A stretch of DNA of 64,000 nucleotides from contig CBDCYN010000038.1 of assembly GCA_965224205.1 (NCBI GenBank), forward strand, positions 62,001 through 126,000, given 5' to 3'. Positions within the stretch are counted from its first letter, which is position 1. Every line of letters begins with the position of its first letter. Of this stretch, positions 63,648 through 64,000 are shown piece after piece. The position numbers and the translations under genes were made by a program. This DNA is from CBDCYN01 sp965224205 (lineage in GTDB: Bacteria > Planctomycetota > Phycisphaerae > Phycisphaerales > Phycisphaeraceae). The notes beneath the pieces were generated by a model. The model saw only the letters and a program-made list of their open reading frames with translations. It did not search any database and was not told the origin of the DNA.

Positions 63648-64000
63648 TTAGGGTGGCAGCTCTCCGTTGGGCGGCCGCGGCCCTGGCGGCAGCTGGCGTG
63701 TCATCTGCTCAATCATATGTCGACCGAGCCGGGCCAGTTCACGCTGCTGGTCCGAAAGCCGGTTAAGGGCCTGCTTCTGGGCATCGGTGGGCGGGGCGGA
63801 TTGGAAATGAGGGTCGATCCCGCGGGTCTGCTGGTAGACCGACTGTTGAAGCTGACGCAACAGCTTAAGCTCGGCCAGGGGTGGGACCAGAACCGGCTCG
63901 CCGCCCGAACCACTGCCGCCCCCGCCGCCCCCGGATCCCCCGGCGAAGGCCCCATCGTCGCTGCTGCCACTTTCTAGCGCCTGGGCCATGCTCCGCAGCA
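63648..64000 (-). CDS. C-terminal part of a protein with Gly-rich and helical tail (partial)
   Basis: The frame is open to the window edge, so only the last 117 or so codons are seen. A Gly/Ser-rich linker (GGSGGGGGGSGSGGEP) is followed by helices rich in Leu/Gln/Arg (LAELKLLRQLQQSVYQQTRG, ALNRLSDQQRELARLGRHMI). Presumably the 5' part codes for the globular domain. It is placed 37 bases before the next gene of the minus-strand cluster. Confidence 0.6.
   Translation of the reverse strand, partial: LRSMAQALESGSSDDGAFAGGSGGGGGGSGSGGEPVLVPPLAELKLLRQLQQSVYQQTRGIDPHFQSAPPTDAQKQALNRLSDQQRELARLGRHMIEQMTRQLPPGPRPPNGELPP

Overview
The window (about 60% GC) looks like a chromosome segment from a Planctomycetota bacterium, most likely of the Phycisphaerae type. 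The main evidence is the planctomycete LEPR-XLL sorting motif near the N-terminus of two large surface proteins (a canonical form at 20287-23793, a variant at 8445-9893). Dockerin-like DxNxDG repeats, giant secreted beta-helix proteins and a squalene-cyclase-fold repeat protein agree with this. No rRNA, tRNA or CRISPR was found.

Layout. 1-10 kb carries surface and secreted genes: the 3' end of an autotransporter, a PilZ protein, a dockerin/beta-helix protein, folE2, a small Cys/His-rich exported protein, and an FG-GAP protein built from seven near-identical 54-residue repeats. 10.6-20.3 kb is housekeeping: a VWA protein broken by frameshifts, asd, infC (probably with an ATC start), two hypothetical membrane or secreted proteins, a frameshifted phoH, and a PgpH-type 7TM-HD phosphodiesterase. 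20.3-29 kb holds a large LEPR-XLL/dockerin/beta-helix/discoidin protein, feoAB with a Fur-box-like site, a DUF2024 protein and a membrane glycosyltransferase. An IS630-family element (about 29.0-30.0 kb) sits directly next to the next block.

30.1-42.8 kb is a minus-strand type VI secretion block: a TagH-C-terminal-like protein, tssK, tssL, tssM, and a 1537-residue fusion of a TagF-like domain, one transmembrane helix, a long helical region and an FGE-like domain. Sheath, tube, ClpV and spike genes are absent here, so this is the membrane-complex/baseplate-adaptor part only. It is the best candidate for something undescribed.

43.2-46.4 kb is a compact rmlACDB operon for dTDP-L-rhamnose. 46.5-50.4 kb is a PhoBR-like two-component system beside a phosphate-selective-type porin. 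50.6-52.2 kb has a DUF971 protein and a PQQ-type sugar dehydrogenase. 52.4-57.1 kb is a dcw-like cluster, rsmH / LysM protein / ftsL-like / ftsI-like PBP. 57.3-60.3 kb has a GT4 glycosyltransferase, possibly translated from a leaderless mRNA, and a PBP4-type carboxypeptidase. 60.3-64 kb is a minus-strand run of exported proteins, including a squalene-cyclase-fold repeat protein.

Together the window is dominated by envelope functions: surface display, polysaccharide synthesis and binding, peptidoglycan synthesis and trimming, iron and phosphate uptake, and contact-dependent secretion. A short motif ending in TATAAA recurs in several intergenic regions and may be a shared promoter type or a small dispersed repeat.
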